A stretch of 42,836 nt of DNA from a virus: IMG/VR virus record IMGVR_UViG_3300032753_000066, positions 1 to 42,836 of that record. One strand, 5' to 3'. Below, in pieces: positions 8,046 to 17,799 of the stretch (position 1 is the stretch's first letter; each line of letters starts with the position of its first letter). Made by a program: the position numbers and the translations under genes. The notes below the pieces were generated by a model. It saw nothing but the letters and a program-made list of their open reading frames with translations, ran no database searches and had not been told where the DNA came from.

Positions 8046-9068
8046 CTATTTAAATCCTAACCATTCGCCCCAAGTAGTCCAACCTATTCCTTTATAAAAA
8101 TCATAAGGATTGCTTGGTATATTTGTTGGTCTATTGCCATTTTTACAAAAATTGTTCCATTCCATTTTATTTTTTAAATTAAATTGTTGTATATATATTA
8201 ATGACTCGTTATAATTCATATATTCATCCTTTTTTAATTTTTTAATTTTTGGTTTATTAAATCCTTCCTTAAAAAATTTATTTTTTTCTAATAAATTATA
8301 TATTTTTTTATATCCACATTTGTAAATATTTACTATTTCTTCTATATTTTTATTATTATTTACAAAATTTATTAATTCAATTATGTCTATTTTTGACTTG
8401 TTTACAGAGGTTTTTGGCTTATTGTTAATTATCATTTCACATTTAGTAAATTTTCTTTTTAATCCAAATTCAAATCCATGTGGGTATAGAAATCTAAAAA
8501 GTTTTTCAATCTCAGAATATTTATTTATTCTAATCAAAGAACTTTTTCCGTTCTTTGTGATAACTTTTTTTATTTCATATTGCTCTATATTAAGAATTTT
8601 GAATAAATTCTTAATATGATCCCAATTCTGATCATAAGAAGATGAGATAGAAAATTGCTTTGTTTTCAAATTTGGTGAAATATAAAAACACCCGTCGCCG
8701 TCAATTAATCCTAAATAAAAATAATTTAATAAATTATTTGGAATTAAATTAAGTAATTCACATGGAGAATTAGTACTTTTTTTAATAAAATATTTACCAA
8801 AAAAAGTATCATATAATTTAGCATTGCAAAAATATAACATCATTTGTGGTTTATAATTTCTATTAAAACTTTTTCTATGCCTTTTAAACAAATTGAATTT
8901 TATAAATTCAATTTTTTGAAATTCTTTAAATATTTCAATCCCATCTTCTTCTATTATTTCTATTGAAATAACATTTCTTTTCACGGTACCATCAGACCAC
9001 AAATATCCTAAAAAATATACAAATTCTTTGGACCAAATTATGTTTAAACTTTTTTCATTATTTTTCAT
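8046..9068 (-). CDS. LAGLIDADG-type homing endonuclease
   Basis: 340 residues. Seen: two LAGLIDADG-like helices, FLGYLWSDGTV (about 14-24) and YFYLGLIDGDGCFYI (about 116-130), each ending in an acidic residue suited to metal binding, so a single chain can form the two-helix active site. The C-terminal ~60 residues carry the motif WNNFCKNG...P-x-x-IP-x-x-P-x-x-x-Y...GWTTWGEWLG, like the phage-integrase repeat unit (INT_rpt), probably a DNA-recognition add-on. The gene is antisense between the zinc-ribbon gene and the gp47-like gene and is AT-rich like its surroundings. Function as a freestanding homing endonuclease is well supported by motifs; activity is inferred. Confidence 0.85.
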   Translation of the reverse strand: MKNNEKSLNIIWSKEFVYFLGYLWSDGTVKRNVISIEIIEEDGIEIFKEFQKIEFIKFNLFKRHRKSFNRNYKPQMMLYFCNAKLYDTFFGKYFIKKSTNSPCELLNLIPNNLLNYFYLGLIDGDGCFYISPNLKTKQFSISSSYDQNWDHIKNLFKILNIEQYEIKKVITKNGKSSLIRINKYSEIEKLFRFLYPHGFEFGLKRKFTKCEMIINNKPKTSVNKSKIDIIELINFVNNNKNIEEIVNIYKCGYKKIYNLLEKNKFFKEGFNKPKIKKLKKDEYMNYNESLIYIQQFNLKNKMEWNNFCKNGNRPTNIPSNPYDFYKGIGWTTWGEWLGFK

Positions 9069-9072
9069 ATAA

Positions 9073-9081
9073 TATATATTA
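9073..9081 (-). promoter_or_regulatory. TAATATATA motif, 4 nt before start 9068
   Basis: On the minus strand TAATATATA is followed by TTAT and ATG. The surrounding TAATATATATTA (9070-9081) is self-complementary, so the motif is present on both strands of this divergent region. Confidence 0.5.
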
Positions 9082-9104
9082 AAAAATTAATTGTCTTTAT
9101 ACAT

Positions 9105-10202
9105 ATGAGTAAAATTTTACTGGTGGGCGATACCCATTTAGGCTTGGGTTACCCTAACAAACTCGATCATTATTTTAAAGTTTCACAAGAATATTTTGAA
9201 AAATTCTTATTTCCTTTAGTTAATAAACTCACTAAAGATGATATTATAGTTCATTTAGGTGACCTATTTGATAATAGAAATATTGTTCCTATTAATATTT
9301 TAAATTATGCACAATCTATTTTAGAAAGAATGTCTAAAATATGTCCAGTGCATGTTATTATAGGCAATCACGATATTTATAATAAATCAGATAATGAGGT
9401 TAATGCTTTAAAGGCATATAATTATATGCCTAACGTTTATGTATATGAAACTACAACTAAAATCAAATTTAATGGTAAAGATATATTATTAATGCCATGG
9501 GTTGAAAATAGGATAGAACAAGTTGAATTATTAAAACAATATTCTGGATGTGATTATTTGTTCTGCCATTCTGATTTAAACGGCGCAAAAATGCACTTAA
9601 CTTCAGTTGGGCATAGAAACTCTGACAAAATAGATGTCGATGACTTTACAGGCTTTAAACATGTTTATTCGGGTCATATCCATTTAGTCCAAAAAAATAA
9701 GAATTTTACCTTTGTTGGTTCTATTCATGAGATGGATAGAAATGATATTGATAATCAAAAAGGTATATTTATATTAGATACTAATAAAGATGTTGAATTA
9801 TTTGTACCGAATAATATATCTCCTAAATTTAAAAAGATTTATGTAAATAAAGAAGAAGATATTGAACTCTTAGCAGAAGGTATAACTAAAGATTGGATAG
9901 ATTTATTTGTATCTAATAGTTTGCTGGTTAACAATAGAAAATTAAGAAGAAAAATAGAATCTATTTTACAAGCAGGTTCATTTGCTTCTGTTGAATATAT
10001 TGATGACATTGCTTCTGATGAAGAAGCAAAAGAAGATGAGGTAATTAATGAATCATTGTCTATTAATTTGGATTATAGTGAATATATAAAGAATTATATT
10101 TTAAGTAATGATTATGGAACAGATAAAGTTAAGAGTGGTATATTAGCAGAACTTGATGCTGTTATAGAAATATACAAGGAATCTAAAAAGAAATTAGACT
10201 AA
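9105..10202 (+). CDS. gp47: SbcD/gp47-like recombination nuclease subunit
   Basis: 365 residues; T4 gp47 has 339. Seen: the five calcineurin-type metallophosphoesterase motifs in order, GDTHLG (about 8-13), LGDLFDNR (about 51-58), IGNHD (about 86-90), CHSD (about 151) and GHIH (about 187-190), supplying the two-metal site of Mre11/SbcD nucleases. The C-terminal half is helical and charged, as expected for the capping and partner-binding region. In T4 gp47 works with the SMC-like ATPase gp46 in resection and recombination-dependent replication; no gp46 gene is in this window, so the pair is separated or lies outside it. The gene is a replication/repair island among structural genes. Identity is secure at family level. 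Confidence 0.9.
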   Translation: MSKILLVGDTHLGLGYPNKLDHYFKVSQEYFEKFLFPLVNKLTKDDIIVHLGDLFDNRNIVPINILNYAQSILERMSKICPVHVIIGNHDIYNKSDNEVNALKAYNYMPNVYVYETTTKIKFNGKDILLMPWVENRIEQVELLKQYSGCDYLFCHSDLNGAKMHLTSVGHRNSDKIDVDDFTGFKHVYSGHIHLVQKNKNFTFVGSIHEMDRNDIDNQKGIFILDTNKDVELFVPNNISPKFKKIYVNKEEDIELLAEGITKDWIDLFVSNSLLVNNRKLRRKIESILQAGSFASVEYIDDIASDEEAKEDEVINESLSINLDYSEYIKNYILSNDYGTDKVKSGILAELDAVIEIYKESKKKLD

Positions 10203-10204
10203 TC

Positions 10205-10585
10205 TCAATTAAACATTTTTTGATATTTTTTTGGTGCTTCTCTTAAATCCAAAACTTTTGCTTTAATTGTATCTTGATTTGTATTTATAGCTTTTAATAA
10301 TCTATGGTGTCCATCTAAAATCATGTTATACTTACCATCTAAATCTTTTGATATAATTATTGGATATGATAAATCCGATTTTTCTGATCTTTGTTTAGTT
10401 TCTATATCAGTTTTATCTTTGTGGATGCACATATCCGTAATTTCTTCAACAGGTATTTCTATAATAGGCTGCTTTTTAAGATAATCCTGAATTTGTTGTA
10501 TAGTAATAGTTTCTTTTTTGCCATCAATTTTGGTAGTCCAAGATGTTTCCTTGTAATAATTTTCAAATAATTTTAGGTATTTCAT
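10205..10585 (-). CDS. ParB/sulfiredoxin-fold protein with capsid-tag-like N-terminus
   Basis: 126 residues. Seen: N-terminus MKYLKLFENYYKE, a strong match to the shared tag; then a ParB/Srx-like core with IPVEEI (about 41), YPIIISKDLDGKYNMILDGHHR (about 74-95, ending in the GHHR signature) and a final strand IKAKVLDL. ParB N-terminal/Srx folds use the G-H/N-x-R loop to bind nucleotide or nucleic acid and include nucleases, kinases and CTPases. With no helix-turn-helix region, a role in partitioning is unlikely. A tagged, possibly packaged, nucleotide-acting enzyme is the working guess. It converges on the gp47-like gene with 2 nt between stops. The fold call is moderate; the activity is unknown. 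Confidence 0.7.
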   Translation of the reverse strand: MKYLKLFENYYKETSWTTKIDGKKETITIQQIQDYLKKQPIIEIPVEEITDMCIHKDKTDIETKQRSEKSDLSYPIIISKDLDGKYNMILDGHHRLLKAINTNQDTIKAKVLDLREAPKKYQKMFN

Positions 10586-10589
10586 TATT

Positions 10590-10599
10590 TATATATTTA
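10590..10599 (-). promoter_or_regulatory. Variant TAAATATATA motif, 4 nt before start 10585
   Basis: On the minus strand TAAATATATA is followed by AATA and ATG. It has one extra A relative to the nonamer found before other genes, at the same 4-nt distance. Confidence 0.4.
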
Positions 10600-10621
10600 A
10601 TTTAACATATGTTATATACTT

Positions 10622-10630
10622 TAATATATA
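10622..10630 (+). promoter_or_regulatory. TAATATATA motif, 4 nt before start 10635
   Basis: TAATATATA followed by TGAT and ATG, directly before the 1941-residue baseplate gene. It is one of the fixed-spacing copies. Confidence 0.55.
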
Positions 10631-10634
10631 TGAT

Positions 10635-13600
10635 ATGAATAATTTGATATGGTTTAATCAAGAAGGCGATGCCTTAAATATGTCGCAAGACTCAAATACT
10701 GGGATTTATAACGGAACATTATTTTTTGATGAGAATAGCTCTGATACATTTAAGACAATAGGTTTATATTTATTTGAATCTGTTTCTCCAATTAATTTAA
10801 ATTCAATCGGCGGTGATTTAAGTACGCAAAAATTTCAATTATTCAATGAAAATAGAATTACTATTACAGGAAATTCTAATTTTACACAGAGTGTTATAGG
10901 TATAACTGCGTCTAATAATAACGCTTCTTTTTATTCTAAATGGATTTATGGTCAAGATTTTGATATAATGTTTCCAGTAGGTTCTTGTATTACATTTAAT
11001 AATAATATATTTGAGTTTACTAATCCATCAATAACATATACAGTTGTTAGTGTGCAACGAAATGCCATAATGATTGTGACACATATGGATAATAAAACAT
11101 TCACTTCTTTGTACGGTGGATTAACATTTTCTAATATAACAATTAGTGGATTAAATACTATTGGTATATATGATTATAGAAGAGGGGTTGATAATCAATT
11201 ATCAAGTTGGAATGAACCTAAGTTTTTTAATTTACTTTATGATAAAAAGAAATTAACTATAATAAATGCTACTAATAGCGGCAATACTACTATACAGAGT
11301 AGTGCTGCTAATTCTTTAGTTACGGTTAAAAGTAGTAGTTATACTGATAGAAATTATTATGAATATAGTATTGGCGCTTTAAGTTATACACAGAGTCAAG
11401 ATTTAAATGTTCAATTAACTTTAAATGCTGATTTGCCGAATATTTATTCAGGATATATTAATATAGTAACTAATTTAAATTCATCTAATTTATATTTTGG
11501 AAATGCTGTTCCGCAATTAGTTTTAAAACCTGGTACATCATTTATTATAAATAATAGTTTATTAAATACTCAAGAAATAACAGTTGGTTCTATTCCTTAT
11601 TTTACTGGTAATGTAATTACTACATATTATGCAACACAATCACAAGTTATTTGGAATAATATAATATATGAATGCACACAAGCTTATACTTGGAATGCTA
11701 CATCTAGTATAAATCCAGATAATAGTAATTATTGGACAAGTTCTATAACTCATTTACCTTCTGAGAATATATTAATTAATGAGAATTTATTAAATGGCAC
11801 AATACATTTAGTTACAAATAAATTAAATTTTACACAAGCATATACTCAAAGTAATAATATTACTATGGGATTATTTGTTCAAAATAATAAAGATTTATTT
11901 AATTTATTTAATATAAATTTATATTATAATGATGGTTCATTAAACTCAGATTTAATATGGGGGTCTAAATATGCTACTGTTGATTATTTTATAGGAAATG
12001 CCACACAATCTATAACTACAACTAATATTAGAAATGAATATATTTTTTCAACTGAGGAAATATTAACACCACAAATTAATACTAATATATCTTCTAATTT
12101 TAAATACTCAATGGTTATAAATTTTATTGATGAATTTGGTATTAAATTTATCATAAATGGTCATACTTATATTGAGAATGTTGAATATGTATATAATGGT
12201 TTAAATGTTGATCAAACAAAAACTATTGATAGAACATTAAGAAATTTTGTATTTAATAATTTTGCTAGATTAACATCTATTGGCATAAATCCACTATTAG
12301 AATCTAATATTTATAATCCAGAATTTGATTTTTATAAAGATACTATAACATTTGAAACTATTTATCCTAATGTGCCACTTAAACTTTCGGTTCAGATGGG
12401 TTCATTGGCTTCATATTATATAAAACACTCTGAAATTAATTTTTCTGATTTAGGAACTTATTTAAATATAACTATAAATAATAAAAGTTACGGGCAGGTT
12501 GTTACATCATTAACTGCAAGTTATTTTCAACCAGATATATCAACTGCAATTACAAATTGGGTAAGTGCCTATTCTAATATATTAGAAGGATATGGTATAT
12601 TAGTTTCTAATACAAGAAATATTTTATATTTTGATATAATAGAACCTTCAACTAGATTAGATTATACAATTAAAACAAATAAATCACCTATTCCTAGTGT
12701 TGATCAATGGAAAATAACAAATTATATTACTGGTAATTTTGGAATATTAATTTCTGGAAATGAAGTTGTTTTAGCCGCAACAAGTAGCCAAAGTTTTGAA
12801 ATTGCCGGGTTTGCTACTGGTATGATTACTGCTATAAATAATACACCATACCCTTATAATAATCAAGAATATAATACAATTTATGTTGATTCTAATCAAA
12901 TAGGTTTAAGTTACCAAGGTCCATTTTTCCAAAGCGAATTGAATGAATGTACATTATCTGCATTCACAACACTAGCATTTTCCCCATTAGCTTATGGGGT
13001 GACTGCTTGTCCAGTCATTTCGCTAACTGGTGGCAGTGGTGGAGCATATTATATATCTGAATATAGTAGTGGATTTAATATAACGTATGTTTATGTAAAT
13101 AGTTATGAAGTTTATACTTTAGACTCTGGTAATACAAATTTAGGAGACATGATATATCTTAATAAATTTGACAGTATTTATACTGGCGGTTATAATGTAA
13201 GTAATGTTGATGCTAAACAATTTATCTTAAATAATACTGTAACTATACCAATTCATACTGGTATAAAAAAGATGGTTTATAATAGTTATAATAATTATAT
13301 TTATGCTGCTACTTCTACTAATATAATGGTAATAGACCCAACAACTGATAATTATTTAGCAACAATAAGTATATCAGTATTCGATATTTTGGTTAATCAA
13401 TCTAATGGAGATGTTTATATTACAGATGGATTAGGAAATGTTAAAATATTTTATTATAATAATTTTACAAGCATAGCAAATATTACTTTAGTTTTAACTG
13501 GTGCTGGAAAAATGGAATATAATTTAATTGATAAATACATTTATGTTATAGGAACTTCTAATTTATATGCTATAAATTCAGTTTATAGAGTAATTCAAAA

Positions 13601-16460
13601 TACTATTTCTATACCAACACCAGACAATAGATATATTTTTACTGAGCCTATTTATGGTTCAATATATGTGTGGGGTAATACAACTGGTGGTACAAGTAAT
13701 ACTTTATATAAATATACACAAGGTATTATAACAACAATTAGTTTAATAAATAATGGCGATAATAAATTATTATATGATAATTTAACTGGAGATTTATTTT
13801 TAACACAATTAAGTGGTAATTTTATCAGAATTACATCAGATAATTCAATTATATATACACAATTGCTTGATTATGGCGATATAGTGATTAGCCAATATGA
13901 TTCAGATATTTATATGATAACACCTAGCGGCAAATTGATTGTAATTGATGCTGCTAGTGGATACGAGAAATATAATAGTACTAATGCCCCATTAGGAGTT
14001 CCATGCAAAAAAATAATTTATGATCCTTTGAGGGATAGTATTATAGTAATGACTGTTGCTGGTCAGTTAATTGAAGTAACAGTTACTTTAAATAATAGTA
14101 TTGCACTTTCGTCCACAGCATCGTCTCCAAGTTCTGTTGGTGATGGGTTGTTTGGAACATTAGACCCAAATTATGTTGCGCCGACGAATATATGGTTAAA
14201 AACAAGGCAGTATATAAGAGGTCCAAGAGTTAATTATAGTGATAGCAATCAACCACAAGCTAAATTAGTTTATAAATTCATTGATGATCAAACACCACAA
14301 ATATTTATGTTTGATTTATCTGGTAGTCAATTATCTACTGGCACTTCATTTTCTTATATAGGGCCAAAGCCATTAGAAAATGCATATTTAAATGATTCTC
14401 CTAATATGGATTTAAATAGGACTTCAGATCCAACTGCACAACAAACTATTTTTGAAGAAATCGTAACTACTTTAGATTATTTAGATTCTAGCACAGATAT
14501 ATCTATATTACCAGAACCTATTGAATTATTTTTAGGATATAATAATATTATAGAAGGTTATGATAAAACAACTTTAAAGATGTATGAGCGTTGGGATATT
14601 TCCTTAACAATGTCATATAATCCTAATTATTATAATAATATAACTTTAACAGATAGTGGAACTTCTTCACAATATCCAAATGGGTATGGTAAAATAGAAT
14701 TAAACACAAATTCTATAGAAAGTTTTTTATATGATTTAAATAGCAATCCAACAGGTTTGCAAGTAGGACAATTGATAAAATTAACTGTGACTGATGTTAC
14801 TAATTTAACTAATAAATATCTTTCATATAATAATGGACAAGAGTTTATAATTAGTTCTATATCGAATAATGAAATTATAGTTGAATATTTAACTACAAGT
14901 TATGGTATTACATCTTCAATTTATAATGAAAGTAATGTTATTAATAATTATCCTTCATCTGGTAATATAACTTATTTACAAATTGTATTTACAACAATTG
15001 ATAAAGAAATTGCTAGTGTTGATTTGTATGGGCAAACAGAAATTGAGGATGTTAGATATGCAGTAGAGTTGTATAATTCTGGCGGGCACGTTATAAATCC
15101 AGAAGATTCTTATATATTTAAGACATATGATATAAATGAGCAGGGCATTGATTGGAGTTTCTTAAATAAGAAAAGAAAAGAAATGTTAATTGTAAGAAGT
15201 CAAATATTTCCATATGTGGGTTCTTATAAAGCAATAATAAATGCTATAAATTATTTTGGTTATAATGATTTGCAGTTAAATGAATATTATAGAAATATAA
15301 ATGTTAATTCATCTAATTTTTATAAATTATTTAAAGTTGAAATACCTAATATATTTGATAATAGTGTCAAAGGTTGGACTACAAATGATTTTTTAGCAAA
15401 TACAATGCCTAATCCAAATTTTGAAGAGACTAATTTATTTAATTTAACTTATTTAATTACAGATAAACAAGGTAATAATATTTTAATGTATTCTTTGGAA
15501 GAAGTATTAATTAAATTACAGGGATTAAAAAAATGGTTAGAAACACGTGTTATACCAATAACACATAGAATATTGGATATATCAGGCAGAGCTGATTTTA
15601 GAGGAGGTAATTATATAATACATAAACCATTTTCTAGAAAAAGTTATAAAACTATACAAACTATGACGCCAATTGACTTTGATATCAATGAAGCATATCT
15701 AATGCCTGTTAATAGTGGTTCAACCGTATATAATGTTGTAGTAGATTTTAAATGTTCTCAAAAAGATATAGCAACTATTCCAGATAATTTTACAGTTTTG
15801 ATAAGAACATATAAAACATATTTAGAATGGAATCCATTTACTATATATAATATAGGCGATGAAGTTACATATTATGGTATAATATATAAATCAAATGTTG
15901 ATAATAATAAATTAAATGACCCAAGAAAATATGCTAATATTGAAAATTGGAGTTCAAATATAGATTATACTAATGGACAATTAGTTAATTATAATAGAAA
16001 TATTTATGAATACGTAGGTACACAATCTACATTTGTAACTTTTGGTACACAATCAACTGCAATTTATTCGATACCTACCCCATATCAAACAGATTTATGG
16101 CTAAATATAAGTCAATGGGTTATACAAGATTTAGTTCCTGTGCAAACTATAAAAGAATATAGATATATAGATGTTAATTCTCTTACTTATTCAACATCTA
16201 ATAATAATATTTTATGGTATGCGAATAATATTAAGCCAAAACAAACTATTCAAGCATCATTACCATTTAATTTTAGTATTGATTCTAATATAGACCCATT
16301 TATTACTGTTGAAGTAACATCGAATAATAATTATGGTTTAGTTTATACTTCTAAGAAAAATTATGAAATAAGAGGATTAAATGATTTATACTCTGGGGTG
16401 CCTGTAGGTGATTCTATGGGTCCATTTATACCAATAATCCCTGTTACGAATCATATATAA
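10635..16460 (+). CDS. Very large baseplate / fibre-attachment structural protein with an embedded beta-propeller
   Basis: 1941 residues, the largest gene here. Seen in order: an Asn/Thr/Ser-rich N-terminal beta region (1-330); a small W-rich module with WNNIIYECTQAYTW...NYWTS (about 335-370), like the carbohydrate-binding modules of fibres; further beta domains; a repeated series (about 875-1150) such as MVYNSYNNYIYAATS and DILVNQSNGDVYITD, typical of a YVTN/NHL-like beta-propeller; and a conserved-looking block IDWSFLNKKRKEMLIVRSQ (about 1505) that recalls wedge proteins joining fibres. Near the C-terminus are two more W/Y modules, YLEWNPFTIYNIGDEVTYYG and NWSSNIDYTNGQLVNY (about 1728-1820). 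Baseplate wedge or fibre connector is the inferred role. It ends at a strong terminator. Its counterpart in T4 cannot be named from sequence alone. Confidence 0.65.
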   Translation: MNNLIWFNQEGDALNMSQDSNTGIYNGTLFFDENSSDTFKTIGLYLFESVSPINLNSIGGDLSTQKFQLFNENRITITGNSNFTQSVIGITASNNNASFYSKWIYGQDFDIMFPVGSCITFNNNIFEFTNPSITYTVVSVQRNAIMIVTHMDNKTFTSLYGGLTFSNITISGLNTIGIYDYRRGVDNQLSSWNEPKFFNLLYDKKKLTIINATNSGNTTIQSSAANSLVTVKSSSYTDRNYYEYSIGALSYTQSQDLNVQLTLNADLPNIYSGYINIVTNLNSSNLYFGNAVPQLVLKPGTSFIINNSLLNTQEITVGSIPYFTGNVITTYYATQSQVIWNNIIYECTQAYTWNATSSINPDNSNYWTSSITHLPSENILINENLLNGTIHLVTNKLNFTQAYTQSNNITMGLFVQNNKDLFNLFNINLYYNDGSLNSDLIWGSKYATVDYFIGNATQSITTTNIRNEYIFSTEEILTPQINTNISSNFKYSMVINFIDEFGIKFIINGHTYIENVEYVYNGLNVDQTKTIDRTLRNFVFNNFARLTSIGINPLLESNIYNPEFDFYKDTITFETIYPNVPLKLSVQMGSLASYYIKHSEINFSDLGTYLNITINNKSYGQVVTSLTASYFQPDISTAITNWVSAYSNILEGYGILVSNTRNILYFDIIEPSTRLDYTIKTNKSPIPSVDQWKITNYITGNFGILISGNEVVLAATSSQSFEIAGFATGMITAINNTPYPYNNQEYNTIYVDSNQIGLSYQGPFFQSELNECTLSAFTTLAFSPLAYGVTACPVISLTGGSGGAYYISEYSSGFNITYVYVNSYEVYTLDSGNTNLGDMIYLNKFDSIYTGGYNVSNVDAKQFILNNTVTIPIHTGIKKMVYNSYNNYIYAATSTNIMVIDPTTDNYLATISISVFDILVNQSNGDVYITDGLGNVKIFYYNNFTSIANITLVLTGAGKMEYNLIDKYIYVIGTSNLYAINSVYRVIQNTISIPTPDNRYIFTEPIYGSIYVWGNTTGGTSNTLYKYTQGIITTISLINNGDNKLLYDNLTGDLFLTQLSGNFIRITSDNSIIYTQLLDYGDIVISQYDSDIYMITPSGKLIVIDAASGYEKYNSTNAPLGVPCKKIIYDPLRDSIIVMTVAGQLIEVTVTLNNSIALSSTASSPSSVGDGLFGTLDPNYVAPTNIWLKTRQYIRGPRVNYSDSNQPQAKLVYKFIDDQTPQIFMFDLSGSQLSTGTSFSYIGPKPLENAYLNDSPNMDLNRTSDPTAQQTIFEEIVTTLDYLDSSTDISILPEPIELFLGYNNIIEGYDKTTLKMYERWDISLTMSYNPNYYNNITLTDSGTSSQYPNGYGKIELNTNSIESFLYDLNSNPTGLQVGQLIKLTVTDVTNLTNKYLSYNNGQEFIISSISNNEIIVEYLTTSYGITSSIYNESNVINNYPSSGNITYLQIVFTTIDKEIASVDLYGQTEIEDVRYAVELYNSGGHVINPEDSYIFKTYDINEQGIDWSFLNKKRKEMLIVRSQIFPYVGSYKAIINAINYFGYNDLQLNEYYRNINVNSSNFYKLFKVEIPNIFDNSVKGWTTNDFLANTMPNPNFEETNLFNLTYLITDKQGNNILMYSLEEVLIKLQGLKKWLETRVIPITHRILDISGRADFRGGNYIIHKPFSRKSYKTIQTMTPIDFDINEAYLMPVNSGSTVYNVVVDFKCSQKDIATIPDNFTVLIRTYKTYLEWNPFTIYNIGDEVTYYGIIYKSNVDNNKLNDPRKYANIENWSSNIDYTNGQLVNYNRNIYEYVGTQSTFVTFGTQSTAIYSIPTPYQTDLWLNISQWVIQDLVPVQTIKEYRYIDVNSLTYSTSNNNILWYANNIKPKQTIQASLPFNFSIDSNIDPFITVEVTSNNNYGLVYTSKKNYEIRGLNDLYSGVPVGDSMGPFIPIIPVTNHI

Positions 16461-16489
16461 AAAAAGCCACTCAATTGAGTGGCTTTTTT
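16460..16489. terminator. Bidirectional terminator
   Basis: Perfect palindrome with 15-bp arms (AAAAAAGCCACTCAA and its complement) between the stop of the 1941-residue gene and the converging 254-residue gene (ends 16492). Its first base overlaps the preceding stop codon. Confidence 0.92.
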
Positions 16490-16491
16490 AA

Positions 16492-17256
16492 TTATTTTGA
16501 TGAATCATCATCTTTCTTCTTAGACTTTTTTGGTTTAAGAGATTCTGTAGTTTCAGAAGAATTATCAACTGTTGGTGTTGTAGGTGTTTCTAATTTACCT
16601 GGTGTTGGTCTACCCCAAGATTTTCCTTCTACATAAACACCTGGTTCAAAAGTAGATGCCCAATCTTGTATATCTTTGTTAAAGTTTTTAGCATGTGTAT
16701 CATAATAAGATACTACTTTAGAAATAAAGCCAATTTTTCTTAAAATTTGTGTAAATAAATAAGTATCAGCAGTTAAACCTTTTACTGTATGTTTAGCTAT
16801 CAAATGATACATATATGTAATTTCAGTGGCATCGCAAGTATATGCTTTAACCTCAGTATCATCTTTAGTATCTTTTTTGCCTTTAGTCATTTCCCATGTT
16901 CCTAACATATTAGTTAATTCAATTGCTAAGAATACTGTATTTACATCATACTCTAACTTTGAGATTAAAAGGTTAGTTAAGAAATTATATTGCTTTCTAT
17001 TAAGATAGAAAGTATATTTCATAGTTTTTAGCCTATCTACAAAAGCTCTCCATGTAGATTGTGCTTCATAATACAATTGATCTTTTTCAACTTCAGTTTT
17101 GCCTAAACCATGATTATTATTGATAAAAGTATCAATTTCATTGATTTTGTTATCTAAATAAATTTCATCTTCAAATGAAATGGATCTCATATTTTGGTTA
17201 TTTTCAAACACTGAAATTTCAGGTTTTACTACATTCGTTTCTATTAATTTTTCCAT
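16492..17256 (-). CDS. Hypothetical tail-region protein
   Basis: 254 residues, not recognised. Seen: an acidic N-terminal leader; a helical middle with LNRKQYNFLTNLLISKL (about 92-108) and a second helical block; a Trp/Gly segment GVYVEGKSWGRPTPG (about 213); and a low-complexity Thr/Ser/Pro then Lys/Asp tail (about 228-254) that is probably disordered. It is the last of four minus-strand genes beginning with the tape measure; position suggests a tail-assembly or tail-completion role, but nothing in the sequence proves it. Confidence 0.75.
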   Translation of the reverse strand: MEKLIETNVVKPEISVFENNQNMRSISFEDEIYLDNKINEIDTFINNNHGLGKTEVEKDQLYYEAQSTWRAFVDRLKTMKYTFYLNRKQYNFLTNLLISKLEYDVNTVFLAIELTNMLGTWEMTKGKKDTKDDTEVKAYTCDATEITYMYHLIAKHTVKGLTADTYLFTQILRKIGFISKVVSYYDTHAKNFNKDIQDWASTFEPGVYVEGKSWGRPTPGKLETPTTPTVDNSSETTESLKPKKSKKKDDDSSK

Positions 17257-17302
17257 AATTATTTTGTTTTTATTATTGTATTCTAAATTTTAGTTTTGTT
17301 TA

Positions 17303-17752
17303 TTAACTTCTAAAATCATTTTCAAAATCAGTGCTAATTTTAAGTTCGGACGAAATTTCAGCTAATTGATTTGCTCTAGATATTTTTTCTATACCCCATT
17401 TTTTAATTAACGAAGAGAATGTAGAAATATCTGGTTTAACCAATTTAACTTTGCCCTTTTCAATATCAAATTGAATCTTATCTATTTCTTGTTCAAATAG
17501 AATGCTTATTGATTCATCGTCAAATTGTGACATTAAAACTTCGTTGATTGATACCAATATATGTTTATTTAATAAATATTCATATTGATCTGATAACTTT
17601 GATATTTTAACTACCATTTTTTGGGAATCATTTCCAATAAATTGGAATGCCACATCATTTAATACTTTTTTCCTTACTATCTCAGAAAATACATTGACTG
17701 TATCTTCAGATACTTCGTAGAACTTACTTATACCTGTTACTTCTTTGCTCAT
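17303..17752 (-). CDS. Hypothetical protein, possibly a degenerate phage metallopeptidase fold
   Basis: 149 residues. Seen: strand MVVKISKLSDQYEYLLNKHI (about 46-65), then ILVSINEVLMSQFDDESISI and LFEQEIDKI (about 85-93), then GKVKLVKPDISTFSSLIKKWG (about 100-120). The order (surface strand, vN-strand, helix, 'pD-x-x-x-F-x-x-x-x-x-x-G') resembles the small putative phage metallopeptidases (PF18894-like), in which the helix normally reads HExxH. Here that position reads Q88-E89-I-D-K92, so both zinc-binding His residues are absent. If the relation is right the protein is a catalytically dead structural relative. The comparison is from memory of the family pattern and is uncertain. Confidence 0.7.
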   Translation of the reverse strand: MSKEVTGISKFYEVSEDTVNVFSEIVRKKVLNDVAFQFIGNDSQKMVVKISKLSDQYEYLLNKHILVSINEVLMSQFDDESISILFEQEIDKIQFDIEKGKVKLVKPDISTFSSLIKKWGIEKISRANQLAEISSELKISTDFENDFRS

Positions 17753-17799
17753 TTTAAATTAATTGTTTTAACTTATATGTGCTAAAATAAAGAAGTTTA

